This document shows, in pieces, positions 28,002 through 36,799 of a stretch of 64,000 nt of DNA (within the stretch, counting starts at the first letter, position 1; the number at the start of each line of letters is the position of its first letter). The DNA is from UBA668 sp963720695 (lineage in GTDB: Bacteria; Actinomycetota; Acidimicrobiia; Acidimicrobiales; Ilumatobacteraceae). The notes under the pieces were generated by a model. It ran no database searches and was not told the origin of the DNA. It saw nothing but the letters and a program-made list of their open reading frames with translations. Both the position numbers and the translations under genes were made by a program. Location: positions 1,302,001 to 1,366,000 of the forward strand of contig CAVRGG010000004.1 in the NCBI GenBank assembly GCA_963720695.1. The letters are read 5' to 3'.

Positions 28002-28652
28002 ATGCACACCACCAACCACGACCCGGGCTCCCCCACCGCCTCTCGGCGTCGCTCCAGCCGCGCGCTGCTCGCCGCCCTCACCGCCGTCGGCATCGTCGCG
28101 GTCGCGGCCGGCGTCGCGATGGCGCACGGCCCGTCGACGTCGGATGCGACCCACGCAGAGCACGCCGACCACACCGACCACGCAGGCCACGAGATGCGCG
28201 CCGCGGACCAGGCGGCGGCGATGGTGGCCACCGCCCGATTCCAAGATGTCGAGGTCGCCGAGGCGGCCGGATGGTCGAGCACGATCGACACGCTCGGCTG
28301 TTTCCAGGACGCGACGAAAGGCGGGATGGGTGTCCACTACCTCAACGACGCGCTGATGGACGACGTCGTCGACGCCACGAAGCCCGAGGCGCTCGTGTAC
28401 GAGCTGGACGCGCAGGGCAACATCATCGGGCTGGTCGCCCACGAGTACATCGTGCCCGTCGACGCGTGGACCCGGCAGCAACCTCCTCGGCTCTTCGGCA
28501 TGAACTTCCACCGTCACCCGGTGCTCCCGCTGTGGGTGCTGCACACCTGGATCTGGAAGACCAACCCGACGGGCGTGTTCTCGGACTGGAACCCGGCCGT
28601 GCGACCGTGCCCGGACGGTGTCCCGATCTTCGGTGTCGACCTGCCCAAGTGA
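28002..28652 (+). CDS. Secreted protein of unknown function
   Basis: A 216-aa protein with a signal peptide: Arg-rich N-region RRRSSRALLAALTAVGIVAVAAG and a likely cleavage after AMA. A short His-rich stretch (HAEHADHTDHAGHE) follows, suggesting metal binding. The mature domain contains two Cys (GCFQD and PCPDG) likely disulfide-linked, the motif GMGVHYLNDALMDD and VAHEYIVP, and FGMNFHRHP with three more histidines. Related secreted proteins occur in actinobacteria without known function. AAAGGGAC precedes the ATG. A copper- or zinc-binding role is only a guess from histidine content. Confidence 0.75.
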   Translation: MHTTNHDPGSPTASRRRSSRALLAALTAVGIVAVAAGVAMAHGPSTSDATHAEHADHTDHAGHEMRAADQAAAMVATARFQDVEVAEAAGWSSTIDTLGCFQDATKGGMGVHYLNDALMDDVVDATKPEALVYELDAQGNIIGLVAHEYIVPVDAWTRQQPPRLFGMNFHRHPVLPLWVLHTWIWKTNPTGVFSDWNPAVRPCPDGVPIFGVDLPK

Positions 28653-28694
28653 GCCGGTCGTGACCCCGATCAGCCGTCGACGCCCCGATCCGAG

Positions 28695-31301
28695 GTGAAT
28701 ACGATTTCCGACGTGCAACCCGTCGAACGCGACCGTGAGCTGTCGGTGCTGCGCCACGCGTGGCACCAGGCAGCACTCGGTCGCGGCGGCATGATCCTCG
28801 TCGACGGCGAGGCCGGGGCAGGGAAGACGACGCTCGTGCAGCACTTCGCGCGTGGCACCATCGACGGTGCCCGCGTGTTGTGGGGTGCGTGCGACCCGAT
28901 GCTCACGCCTCGGGCGCTCGGCCCGCTCCACGACATCGCCTCGGAGCTGACGGCGCACACCGGACGCCAACTGCGCGAGGCGACCCAACCCCACGAGATC
29001 TTCGCGGCGGTGTTCGACGACCTTCGCGAGCAACCGTCGCTGCTGGTGGTCGACGACCTGCACTGGGCCGACCAGGGCACGGTCGACCTGCTCCGCTTCC
29101 TGCTCCGTCGTATCGAGTCGACCGGTTCGCTGGTCGTCGGCACCGTCCGCTCCGACGAGCTCGCGGTCGACCATTCGGCACGCACCCTGCTCGGCGATGC
29201 CGCCAGATCACCGCACGCCCAGTCGATCACCTTGACCCCGCTCAGCGTCGAGGCGGTGGCGGTCCTCGTCGGCGATCGGTCGATGGATCCCTTCGAGCTG
29301 CACGCCCGGACCGGGGGGAACCCGTTCTTCGTGCGCGAACTCCTCGACCATCCGACCGCCCAGTTGCCGACCACTGTGCGCGATGCGATCCTCGCCCGCA
29401 CGACGCGCTTGCCTGCGGACGCCTGGGACCTCCTCCACCTCCTCGTGTGTGCGCCCGAGGCGATCCCCGATCACCTTCTCGTCCCGCTCGGGATCGGCTT
29501 CCAGCCGTTGCGCTCGCTGCACGAGCTCGGCCTCGTTCGCCGCGGACACCGCGGGGTGACGTTCCGTCACGACCTCGACCGCATGGCCATCGCCAGTGTC
29601 ATCCCCCCGGGTGCCGAGCCGGCGCTCCACCGCCGGCTCCTGCAGGCGCTCGAGTCGTTCCCCACCTCGGATCCGGCCGTGCTCGCACACCATGCGCTCG
29701 GCGCCGGTGACGCCGCGGCGATCCTCCGCCACGCCGCGGCCGCAGGTCGCGCTGCCGCCCGAGCCGGGGCTCACACGCAGGCGGCGGAGTTCTACGCACG
29801 CGCTCTCGAACGCGCCGCGGCCGCCTCGCCCGTCGACCGCGCGGAGCTGTTCGAAGCCGTGGCAACCGAGTACTACCTCATCGATCGCCTCGACGACGCG
29901 ATCGCGGCGAGCCGCAGGGCGATGCGGGTCCGTGAGGAGACCGGCGACCGCGTCGGGATGTCCGTCAACCACCACGCGCTCGCGGTGTACCACTGGTACA
30001 ACGCGGAACGCCGCCTCGCCGACGAGCACGCACGCGCTGCGGTCGACGTGCTCACCGGCGGCGATGAGGTGTCCGGGGACGATCGCTCGGTGCTCGGCCA
30101 CGCGTTCGCGATGCAGGCCTTTCTGGCCCTGCACTCCAGCGAGATCGACGCCGCCCGACGACTCATCGGTCGGGCGCAGCAAGAGGCGGAACTGACGACC
30201 GAGCCGACCGTGAAGGTGCGGGTGAAGGTGATCGACGGGTTGCTCGGCGTCGCCGAGGGCGACGCGGGCAGTCGGCGGGCGGTGGTGGACGTGCTCGACC
30301 GCTCCGGCGACGACTACGACGAGGTCTACTCCAGCGGTTACAGCAACCTCGGGTTCCTCGATGTCGAGCAGCGGCGGTTCGACGACGCCGCCGAGCTCTT
30401 GGACCGCAGCGTGGCGATGTCGGTCGAGCGCGATCTCCCGATCTGTCGCGCCTGGCAGATCGGCGCCCGAGGTCGCCTGAAGTTGTTGACCGGCGACTGG
30501 GACGCTGCGCTGGACGACGCGGACGAGGTGCTCGCCGGTCGGAGCGCGCCACTCGCCCGGTTCTGGCCGCTGCTCGAGCGAGCCATCATCGGCCTGCGCC
30601 GTCACGGCGTCGCCGGTGACGAGCTCGACGCGGCGTGGACACTCGCCGGTCGCTACGGCGAACCGCTGCGCCGACTGCACGCCGCAGCGGTGATCGCCGA
30701 GCGGGCGTGGCTCGTCGGGTGTGACGACGGACGCCTCGACGAGTGCCGCGCGTTGCTCGCCGCACCCCCGTGCCCCGGTGTCGAGTGGGCTCGGGGTGAG
30801 CTCGCCGTCTGGCTGCACCGGCTCGACCCGAACGGTCCGGTCGACTCGGCGTGGGTGGCCGAGCCGGCACGGCTCGAGCTCGAGGGTGACGTCACCGGCG
30901 CGGCCGCCGCCTGGGCTGCGCTGCAGGCGCCGTTCGAGCAGGCGCTGGCGCTCGCGCACTCCCATGATGCGGCACGTGCCAGGCAGGCCGTGGAGACGCT
31001 CGACCGACTGCACGCCGATGCGGTCGCGGCACGGGTGCGCCGGCTGCTGCGAGCCGAGGGTGTGGTGTCCGTGCCGGCCCGCCGCCGAGCAACGGCGACA
31101 CATCCCACGGGGCTCACTGCGCGACAGCACGAGGTGTTGCGACACATGGGCGACGGACTCACCAACGCCGAGCTGGCCGCGACGTTGTACATCTCACCCA
31201 AGACCGTCGACCACCACGTGTCGGCGATCCTGTCCAAGCTCGGCGCAGCCAGCCGGCGCGAGGCGGTTCGTGTCGCACGAGCGCAGGGGATCCTCGAATG
31301 A
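28695..31301 (+). CDS. Large ATP-binding LuxR-type (LAL) transcriptional regulator
   Basis: An 868-aa regulator. An N-terminal AAA/NACHT-like ATPase carries Walker A DGEAGAGKTT (about residue 38) and Walker B LLVVDDLHWAD, a TPR-like helical middle occupies about residues 330-780, and the C-terminus has a LuxR helix-turn-helix: LTARQHEVLRHMGDGLTNAELA with ISPKTVDHHVSAILSKLG. These MalT-like proteins activate genes after binding an inducer and ATP. The start is GTG 28695, with GTG 28713 possible. The stop overlaps the next ATG (31298), coupling the regulator to the two enzymes that follow; they may be its targets. Confidence 0.88.
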   Translation: MNTISDVQPVERDRELSVLRHAWHQAALGRGGMILVDGEAGAGKTTLVQHFARGTIDGARVLWGACDPMLTPRALGPLHDIASELTAHTGRQLREATQPHEIFAAVFDDLREQPSLLVVDDLHWADQGTVDLLRFLLRRIESTGSLVVGTVRSDELAVDHSARTLLGDAARSPHAQSITLTPLSVEAVAVLVGDRSMDPFELHARTGGNPFFVRELLDHPTAQLPTTVRDAILARTTRLPADAWDLLHLLVCAPEAIPDHLLVPLGIGFQPLRSLHELGLVRRGHRGVTFRHDLDRMAIASVIPPGAEPALHRRLLQALESFPTSDPAVLAHHALGAGDAAAILRHAAAAGRAAARAGAHTQAAEFYARALERAAAASPVDRAELFEAVATEYYLIDRLDDAIAASRRAMRVREETGDRVGMSVNHHALAVYHWYNAERRLADEHARAAVDVLTGGDEVSGDDRSVLGHAFAMQAFLALHSSEIDAARRLIGRAQQEAELTTEPTVKVRVKVIDGLLGVAEGDAGSRRAVVDVLDRSGDDYDEVYSSGYSNLGFLDVEQRRFDDAAELLDRSVAMSVERDLPICRAWQIGARGRLKLLTGDWDAALDDADEVLAGRSAPLARFWPLLERAIIGLRRHGVAGDELDAAWTLAGRYGEPLRRLHAAAVIAERAWLVGCDDGRLDECRALLAAPPCPGVEWARGELAVWLHRLDPNGPVDSAWVAEPARLELEGDVTGAAAAWAALQAPFEQALALAHSHDAARARQAVETLDRLHADAVAARVRRLLRAEGVVSVPARRRATATHPTGLTARQHEVLRHMGDGLTNAELAATLYISPKTVDHHVSAILSKLGAASRREAVRVARAQGILE

Positions 31302-31819
31302 ACTCGGCGCCTGCCGTCACCGTGCGCCCGGTGGCGCCCGATGACCTCGCGTTCTTGTGGGAGATGCTCTACCGGGCGTCGTGGTCGCACCTCGACCCTG
31401 ACAGCACGCCCGAGTCGATCCGCGACGACCCGGCGCTGGCCCAGTACCTCGACGGGTGGGGCCGACCGGGCGACCTCGGGGTGATCGCCCTCGACGGAAC
31501 CCGGCCGCGAGGTGCCGCGTGGGTCCGACTTCTCGCCGACGACGAATCCGGCAGCGCGGATCACGAGCACGACGTGCCTGAACTGGCCATCGCAGTCAGC
31601 GAGGGCCACGAGGGGCGAGGCATTGGATCGAGCCTGCTCGACGCACTCATGCGCCGGCTCCCCGACACCTCTGTCGTGCTGACCGCCCGTTCGACGAACC
31701 CGGCCATCGCGCTCTACGAACGTCACGGCTTCGTCCCCGTGGGCACGATCACGAACCGGGTGGGCACCACGAGCGTGAAGATGCTCAGGACGCCACCCGA
31801 GCAACGCCGGCGAGCATGA
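31298..31819 (+). CDS. GNAT-family N-acetyltransferase
   Basis: A 173-aa acetyltransferase: TVRPVAPDDLAFLWEMLYRA at the N-terminus, PELAIAVSEGHEGRGIGSSLLDALM containing the acetyl-CoA-binding GRGIGS loop, and NPAIALYERHGFVPVG at the C-terminus. These elements are all standard for an active GNAT. The ATG overlaps the regulator stop and its own TGA overlaps the next ATG (31816), so three genes are translationally linked. Substrate is unknown. Confidence 0.88.
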   Translation: MNSAPAVTVRPVAPDDLAFLWEMLYRASWSHLDPDSTPESIRDDPALAQYLDGWGRPGDLGVIALDGTRPRGAAWVRLLADDESGSADHEHDVPELAIAVSEGHEGRGIGSSLLDALMRRLPDTSVVLTARSTNPAIALYERHGFVPVGTITNRVGTTSVKMLRTPPEQRRRA

Positions 31820-32763
31820 ACGTCGGCATCGCGAGCACTGCACTCCTCGACATCGCGTACGAGTCCGCAGGGCCCGACGACGGCCCGGCAGTGCTGCTCT
31901 TGCACGGCTTCCCGTACGACGTTCGATGCTTCGACGAGGTGACCGCCGCCCTTGCCGACCGTGGTCTGCGAGTCGTCGTGCCCTATCTGCGCGGCTTCGG
32001 GCCCACCCGGTTCCGTGATCCGGCCACCATGCGCTCCGGGCAGCAAGCCGCGCTCGGCACCGACGTGCTCGACCTGCTGGACGCGCTCTCCATCGAGCGC
32101 GCGGTCGTCGCCGGGTTCGACTGGGGTGGGCGCGCGGCCTGCGTGGCCGCTGTCGTCGCACCGGAGCGGATCGCCGGGCTGGTGACGGTGGGTGGCTACA
32201 ACATCCAGGACCTCTCGAGGGCCGACGAACCGCTCCCACCGGCAGAGGAGAGCGCCGCGTGGTACACCCACTACTTCCTGAGCGAGCGCGGCCGCGCCGG
32301 CCTGGCGCGTCACCGCGAGGAGCTGTGCGAGCTGCTGTGGCGCCAGTGGTCACCCACCTGGGAGGGCGCCGGCGCCGCGTTCGCCGCGACGGCACCCAGC
32401 CTGCACAACCCGGACTTCGTCGATGTGGTGATCCATTCGTACCGACATCGTCGGCGGATGGCGGACGGTGACGCCCGCTACGGAGCACTCGAGGCGCTGC
32501 TCGCGACCGGGCCGCGGATCACGGTGGCAACGATCGCGCTGGATGCGCTCGACGACGGGCTCGGCGCCGACGACTCGTCGCTCGACCGCGATCGCTTCGT
32601 CGGGGACTTCGAGGTCCGCCGGTTGCGCGGCGTGGGGCACAACCCGCCTCAGGAACGACCGGACGACTTCGCCGCCGCGGTCCTCGACATTGCTGGGTCC
32701 TCGCGTCGTCGAATCTCACACCGTGGGCACCAGACAGTTCGGCGCGACACTGGACGCGCATGA
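31816..32763 (+). CDS. Alpha/beta hydrolase with Asp nucleophile (epoxide hydrolase / haloalkane dehalogenase type)
   Basis: A 315-aa alpha/beta-fold hydrolase. The oxyanion motif HGFP (LLLHGFPYD), the nucleophile elbow GFDWGG with Asp102 in place of the usual serine, a cap domain (about 130-220) and the terminal GVGHNPPQE histidine are all visible. Asp at the elbow is typical of epoxide hydrolases, haloalkane dehalogenases and fluoroacetate dehalogenases. The last 25 residues (SRRRISHRG...) are Arg-rich and extend beyond the family norm. Third gene of the coupled regulator-acetyltransferase-hydrolase set. Confidence 0.85.
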   Translation: MNVGIASTALLDIAYESAGPDDGPAVLLLHGFPYDVRCFDEVTAALADRGLRVVVPYLRGFGPTRFRDPATMRSGQQAALGTDVLDLLDALSIERAVVAGFDWGGRAACVAAVVAPERIAGLVTVGGYNIQDLSRADEPLPPAEESAAWYTHYFLSERGRAGLARHREELCELLWRQWSPTWEGAGAAFAATAPSLHNPDFVDVVIHSYRHRRRMADGDARYGALEALLATGPRITVATIALDALDDGLGADDSSLDRDRFVGDFEVRRLRGVGHNPPQERPDDFAAAVLDIAGSSRRRISHRGHQTVRRDTGRA

Positions 32764-32810
32764 GGCAGAGGATGTGCAGTCGACTCACCGTCGGCTGCCG
32801 ACCCGCTGAC

Positions 32811-33476
32811 TCACCGGCCGGTGCTCGTGCGGAGTAACGCCCGGCATGTGGTCTGCGACATCCACTGCTCGACGCCGTCGAGGTCCAGGTCGAGCTCGGA
32901 GAGGAGCACGAGGGCCAGGCGAACGTCGGACAGAGCAGCGATGGTTCGCGTGGCATCGACGAGATCGACGTCGTCGGGCAGGGCCCCGAGTTCGGCCAAT
33001 CGTGCGGCGACGGCTTGCGCCCCGGCGCGGTGTCGGCGGCCCCCCTCCTCGACGACCGATGCCAACTCGGGCTCGGATCGCGACGCGTCGTAACACGTTC
33101 GCAGGATGTCGCCACACTGCTCCACGAGTCGACGCGTGATGCGCGCCGAGATGGCCGCCACCTTCTCGGGGTCTCGTTCTGCCGGCAGTTCGGCCGCGAC
33201 CTCGACGACATCGGCTTCGAGGTCGATCAGATCGTTCAAGCCACGGACAAGATCGGCTTTCGATCCGACGCTGTCGTACAGGGTCTGCACGGAAACGCCT
33301 GCGTCGGCGGCGATCGCCTTGAGGCTCGTCGCCGCATAGCCGTTCGTCGCGAAGTGCCGTCTCGCCGACCGCAGGATCTCCGCACGAGTCTGCTCGGCCT
33401 GCACCGCGCGCCGACGCGGCACCGCCTGCTCGCTGCTCGATGCGGCGCGCCTCGCGGCGACATTTTCATTGACCAT
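32811..33476 (-). CDS. TetR-family transcriptional regulator
   Basis: A 221-aa regulator: AEILRSARRHFATNGYAATSLKAIAADAGVSVQTLYDSVGSKADLVRGL is the TetR helix-turn-helix (residues about 30-80), and the remainder is the all-helical ligand-binding and dimerisation domain. Its ATG (33476) lies 72 bp from the divergent membrane-protein gene. A palindrome in that gap is the probable operator for both genes. Confidence 0.9.
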   Translation of the reverse strand: MVNENVAARRAASSSEQAVPRRRAVQAEQTRAEILRSARRHFATNGYAATSLKAIAADAGVSVQTLYDSVGSKADLVRGLNDLIDLEADVVEVAAELPAERDPEKVAAISARITRRLVEQCGDILRTCYDASRSEPELASVVEEGGRRHRAGAQAVAARLAELGALPDDVDLVDATRTIAALSDVRLALVLLSELDLDLDGVEQWMSQTTCRALLRTSTGR

Positions 33477-33514
33477 CGTTCAACTCATTTGTATGCTGTT
33501 CAAGTCAATTGACT
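33469..33514 (+). promoter_or_regulatory. Promoter and 12-bp palindromic operator in the TetR/membrane-protein divergon
   Basis: TTGACC (33469-33474) and TATGCT (33492-33497) are 17 bp apart and point right. The perfect palindrome AGTCAATTGACT (33503-33514) covers the predicted transcription start. The -35 overlaps the start codon of the tetR gene. A repressor bound there would block the promoter. Confidence 0.55.
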
Positions 33515-33548
33515 CATCTTCAGACCACCGACTCTAGGGGACACGACC

Positions 33549-34238
33549 ATGACAGCGACCGCATCGTCGACCGACATCAGAAGGGCACGCACCCTGGCCG
33601 ACGCCGGCCTCGTCGGCGGCATCGGCGGACTCGTCTTCGTCGCCTCGGTCATCGTCCAGAACGCCCTGCGAGCAGGATTCCCGCCCAACGATGCCAGTGG
33701 CGCTCGCGTGGCCGCGTACTACGACGCGCACCGAGGGACCTCACTGGCGCTCGCCGTGCTGTTTCCCATCGGTGCTCTCGGGCTCGCTGCGTTCCTCGGG
33801 GCGCTGCTGGCCAGACTCGGACGCGGCGACCACAGAGCGGCGGCGCTCGCCGGCGCGTTCGGGGCCGCCGGGATCATCGGGACGTACACGATGCTCATCG
33901 CCACCGACCTGGCCATCGCCGGCTACGTCCATCGAGGCAGCCCGTCGCCCGAGGTGGTCGACGGGCTGTGGGTGGTCCACAACGCGATCTTCGGCGTCCT
34001 GCTGGCCTCGATCGGCGTGGCGCTGGCAGGGTTCAGTGCGGCGGCGGCGGCGAGCGCGATGCTCCCCGACTGGTGGAAGGCGCTCGGACTGCTCGGGGCC
34101 GTGCTGCTGCTCGTCGCCGCGGCGACCACCCCGACGATCCTCGACGCCGGCCCCTCGCTCTTCATCGGTCTCGCCGGCTTTCTCGTCTGGATCGTGTTCG
34201 TGACCCTCGGCTCGGTCGCGCTGCTCCGCCGGTCCTGA
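33549..34238 (+). CDS. Six-helix membrane protein, DUF4386-like
   Basis: A 229-aa integral membrane protein with about six spans: LVGGIGGLVFVASVIVQNAL, LALAVLFPIGALGLAAFLGALL, IIGTYTMLIATDLAIAG, NAIFGVLLASIGVALAGFSA, LLGAVLLLVAAATTPTI, SLFIGLAGFLVWIVFVTLGSV. The loop GARVAAYYDAHRGTS resembles that of the membrane protein at 6575 (ITRYYANAS). No catalytic signature. It is divergent from the TetR gene and is the likely repressed target, perhaps involved in export or tolerance of the inducer. Confidence 0.78.
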   Translation: MTATASSTDIRRARTLADAGLVGGIGGLVFVASVIVQNALRAGFPPNDASGARVAAYYDAHRGTSLALAVLFPIGALGLAAFLGALLARLGRGDHRAAALAGAFGAAGIIGTYTMLIATDLAIAGYVHRGSPSPEVVDGLWVVHNAIFGVLLASIGVALAGFSAAAAASAMLPDWWKALGLLGAVLLLVAAATTPTILDAGPSLFIGLAGFLVWIVFVTLGSVALLRRS

Positions 34239-34306
34239 ACGAGCGCCGGCACCCGGCGGGTGCTCGGCGCGTGAGGACGTCACACGACCGGGATAGTGTC
34301 CGGCGC

Positions 34307-35569
34307 GTGGTGAATCGACTTCCTTCCGAGGGCCGAAGCCCCGATGACGTCCTGGCCGAACTGCTCGCCAAGCGGGGCTCCGACGTCGACTGGGCGTCGG
34401 GTCGCACGTTCGGCATGGTCTACGACGGCGGCCCGTCGGTGCACGAGGTGGCCGAGCGCACGGCACAGGAGTTCCTCCACGAGAACGCGCTCAACACCAA
34501 GGCCTTCCCGTCGCTCGGGTCCATCCAGTCCGAGGTCGTCCGCTGGACCGCCGGCCTGCTCCACGGCGACGACGCGGTCTCGGGCTTCCTCACCAGCGGC
34601 GGCACAGAATCGATCCTGTGCGCGGTGCTCGCGGCACGCGAGCGCGGGCGCATCGAGCGCGGCATCACCGCGCCGGAGATGGTCATCGCCGAGAGCGCAC
34701 ACGCGGCGTTCCACAAGGCCGCCCACCTGTTCGGCATCCAGGTGCACAAGACACCGGTGCTCGCCGACTGGACCGCCGACGTGGCGGCGATGGCCGACGC
34801 GGTCAACGAGCACACCGTGTTGCTCGTCGGGTCGGCCCCTCAGTATCCCCAGGGCGTCGTCGACCCGATCCCCGCCATCGCCGCGCTGGCCACCGAGGTC
34901 GGCGCCAACTGCCACGTCGACGCCTGCATGGGCGGGTTCGTGCTCCCGTTCGCGGAACTGCTCGGCCGGGCGGTGCCACCGTGGGACTTCCGGGTCGAGG
35001 GTGTCACCTCGATCTCTGCCGACATCCACAAGCTCGGCTACGCCCCCAAGGGCGTGTCGGTCATCCTCCACGCCAACTCGAAGCTGCGCTCCTACCAGAC
35101 GTTCGTGTTCGACGACTGGCTCGGCGGCTTCTACGCGTCACCCAACCTGCAGGGCACCCGTCCCGGTGCACCGATGGCGATGGCCTGGGCGGTGATGCGC
35201 CACCTCGGCGTCGACGGCTACAAGGAGCTCACCGCCGTCACGCTCGAGACCGCCGACCGCCTGCGGGCAGGGATCACGGCGACCGACGGCATCCGCGTCC
35301 TGGGCGACGGCAACCTCCATCTCGTCGCCATGGCGGGCGACCCTGCTGCGGCCGGCGGACCGATCGACGTGTTCGCGCTCGGCGACGCATTGCAGCGACG
35401 CGGCTGGTTCCACGACCGTCAGACCCCGCCCGACTCGCTGCACTCCACGGTGTCGAACGGCAACGCGCCGGTGCTCGACGACTACCTGGTCGCGTTGGCC
35501 GAGTCGGTGGCCGAGGTGCGCGGCACCTCCACCGACGACCGCTCCACCAACTACGCCACGCTCGAGTGA
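34307..35569 (+). CDS. PLP-dependent decarboxylase/lyase (sphingosine-1-phosphate lyase-like)
   Basis: A 420-aa fold-type I PLP enzyme in the glutamate decarboxylase / Dpl1 group: SGGTESILCAVLAARERG binds the phosphate, HVDAC (Asp205) contacts the pyridine nitrogen, and SADIHKLGYAPKG provides the Schiff-base Lys242. The KLGYAPKG context resembles sphingosine-1-phosphate lyase more than glutamate decarboxylase. The start is GTG 34307 or 34310. The next gene, an M20 amidohydrolase, begins 4 bp after the stop, so both likely act on one substrate, possibly an N-acyl amino alcohol or amino acid; this is inferred. Confidence 0.82.
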   Translation: MVNRLPSEGRSPDDVLAELLAKRGSDVDWASGRTFGMVYDGGPSVHEVAERTAQEFLHENALNTKAFPSLGSIQSEVVRWTAGLLHGDDAVSGFLTSGGTESILCAVLAARERGRIERGITAPEMVIAESAHAAFHKAAHLFGIQVHKTPVLADWTADVAAMADAVNEHTVLLVGSAPQYPQGVVDPIPAIAALATEVGANCHVDACMGGFVLPFAELLGRAVPPWDFRVEGVTSISADIHKLGYAPKGVSVILHANSKLRSYQTFVFDDWLGGFYASPNLQGTRPGAPMAMAWAVMRHLGVDGYKELTAVTLETADRLRAGITATDGIRVLGDGNLHLVAMAGDPAAAGGPIDVFALGDALQRRGWFHDRQTPPDSLHSTVSNGNAPVLDDYLVALAESVAEVRGTSTDDRSTNYATLE

Positions 35570-35573
35570 GCTG

Positions 35574-36746
35574 ATGGACACCGTCGAGGCCATCAACGCC
35601 GCGCAGGCGGCCGTCGACAGGATCGCCGACGAGCTCGTCGCCCTCAGCCACGCGATCCACGAGCGGCCGGAGCTCTGCTACGAGGAGCACTTCGCGTCGG
35701 CCGAGTTGGCCGACCTGTTGCGTCGCCATGGCCTGGAGGTGGAGGCGCCGGCGTACGACCTGCCCACCGCGTTCGCTGCCCGGGCCGGCACCGGCGGCCC
35801 CCACGTGGTCATCTGCTGCGAGTACGACGCGCTGCCAGGCATCGGGCACGGCTGCGGCCACAACGTGATCGGCACCGCCGGCGCCGGCGCAGGGATCGCG
35901 CTCGCGCCGTTGGCCGCGGCACTCGGGGGCCGGTTGACGGTGCTCGGCACGCCGGCCGAGGAGGGCGGCGGCGGCAAGGTCCGTCTGCTCGAGCGTGGCG
36001 CCTTCGACGGTGCCGACGTGGCGATGATGATCCACCCCGAGCCGGCCAACGTCGAGTACGTGCCGTATCTGGCGAACGAGACGCTGATCGTCGAGATGCA
36101 CGGCAAGGCAGCGCACGCCTCGTCGTCGGCTCGAGCGGGTGTGAACGCCCTCGACGCGTTGGTGCTCGGCTACCAGGCGGCCCAGGCCCTGCGCGGCCTG
36201 CTCGCCCGCGACGAGCGGGTGTTCGGCATCATCACCGACGGCGGCGAGGCGGACAACGTGGTCCCCGCGTACGCGGCGGCCCGGTATCGCATCAGGGCTC
36301 GCGATCGCAGCCGGCTGGACCGCCTGCGCTCGCGACTCACGGCGTGCTTCGAGGGTGCCGCCATGCAGGTCGGTGCGACGTGCACCATCGAATCGCGCGC
36401 GGGCTACCTCGACCTGCGCTCCAACCGCACCCTCGCCGCCGTGTTCCGCACCGGCGCCGAGGCGCTCGGCCGCACGTTCCTCGACCCGACGAGCATCCCG
36501 GTGGAGGCGGCGGGTTCGACCGACATGGGCAACGTCAGCCACGTGCTGCCGGTCATCCACCCCGTGCTCGACATCGGCACACGCTGTGCGGGCCACACCG
36601 TGGAGATGACGGCGGCGTCGATCGCGCCTGGTGCGGATCGCTGCGTGCTCGACGGCGCGAAGGCCCTGGCGATGACGGCCATCGAGTTCTGGAGTCGGCC
36701 CGACCTGCGCGACCAGGTTGCCGCGGAGTTCGCACATCAGCGGTGA
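35574..36746 (+). CDS. M20-family amidohydrolase (AbgB/HipO-like)
   Basis: A 390-aa metallopeptidase-type amidohydrolase. Metal-site elements are visible: CCEYDALPGIGHGCGHNVIG, LGTPAEEGGGGKV with the two adjacent glutamates, and MMIHPEP with the bridging His. A dimerisation (lid) domain covers about residues 180-300 (HASSSARAGVNALDALVLGYQA). Substrates of the group are N-acyl amino acids, p-aminobenzoyl-glutamate and similar amides. It follows the PLP lyase gene after four bases and is almost certainly co-expressed with it. Confidence 0.88.
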   Translation: MDTVEAINAAQAAVDRIADELVALSHAIHERPELCYEEHFASAELADLLRRHGLEVEAPAYDLPTAFAARAGTGGPHVVICCEYDALPGIGHGCGHNVIGTAGAGAGIALAPLAAALGGRLTVLGTPAEEGGGGKVRLLERGAFDGADVAMMIHPEPANVEYVPYLANETLIVEMHGKAAHASSSARAGVNALDALVLGYQAAQALRGLLARDERVFGIITDGGEADNVVPAYAAARYRIRARDRSRLDRLRSRLTACFEGAAMQVGATCTIESRAGYLDLRSNRTLAAVFRTGAEALGRTFLDPTSIPVEAAGSTDMGNVSHVLPVIHPVLDIGTRCAGHTVEMTAASIAPGADRCVLDGAKALAMTAIEFWSRPDLRDQVAAEFAHQR

Positions 36747-36752
36747 CGCGCC

Positions 36753-36788
36753 ACGGCCCCGCCCCCAGGGGAGAGGGGACGGGGCCGT
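36753..36788. terminator. Bidirectional terminator between the amidohydrolase and fasciclin genes
   Basis: ACGGCCCCG (36753-36761) pairs perfectly with CGGGGCCGT (36780-36788) across an 18-nt loop that can extend by C/G pairing. It sits between two convergent genes and ends both transcripts. No U-tract. Confidence 0.7.
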
Positions 36789-36799
36789 TGCGTGGGAGG

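Noticed and set aside
29208..31145. A 645-codon minus-strand frame opposite the LuxR-type regulator
   Set aside because: It is a mirror of the G/C-rich third positions of the plus-strand gene; the plus strand has intact Walker and helix-turn-helix motifs.
33509..34306. N-terminal extension of the PLP lyase frame back to 33509
   Set aside because: That stretch encodes the DUF4386-like membrane protein in another frame; the extension is Arg-rich and has no homology.
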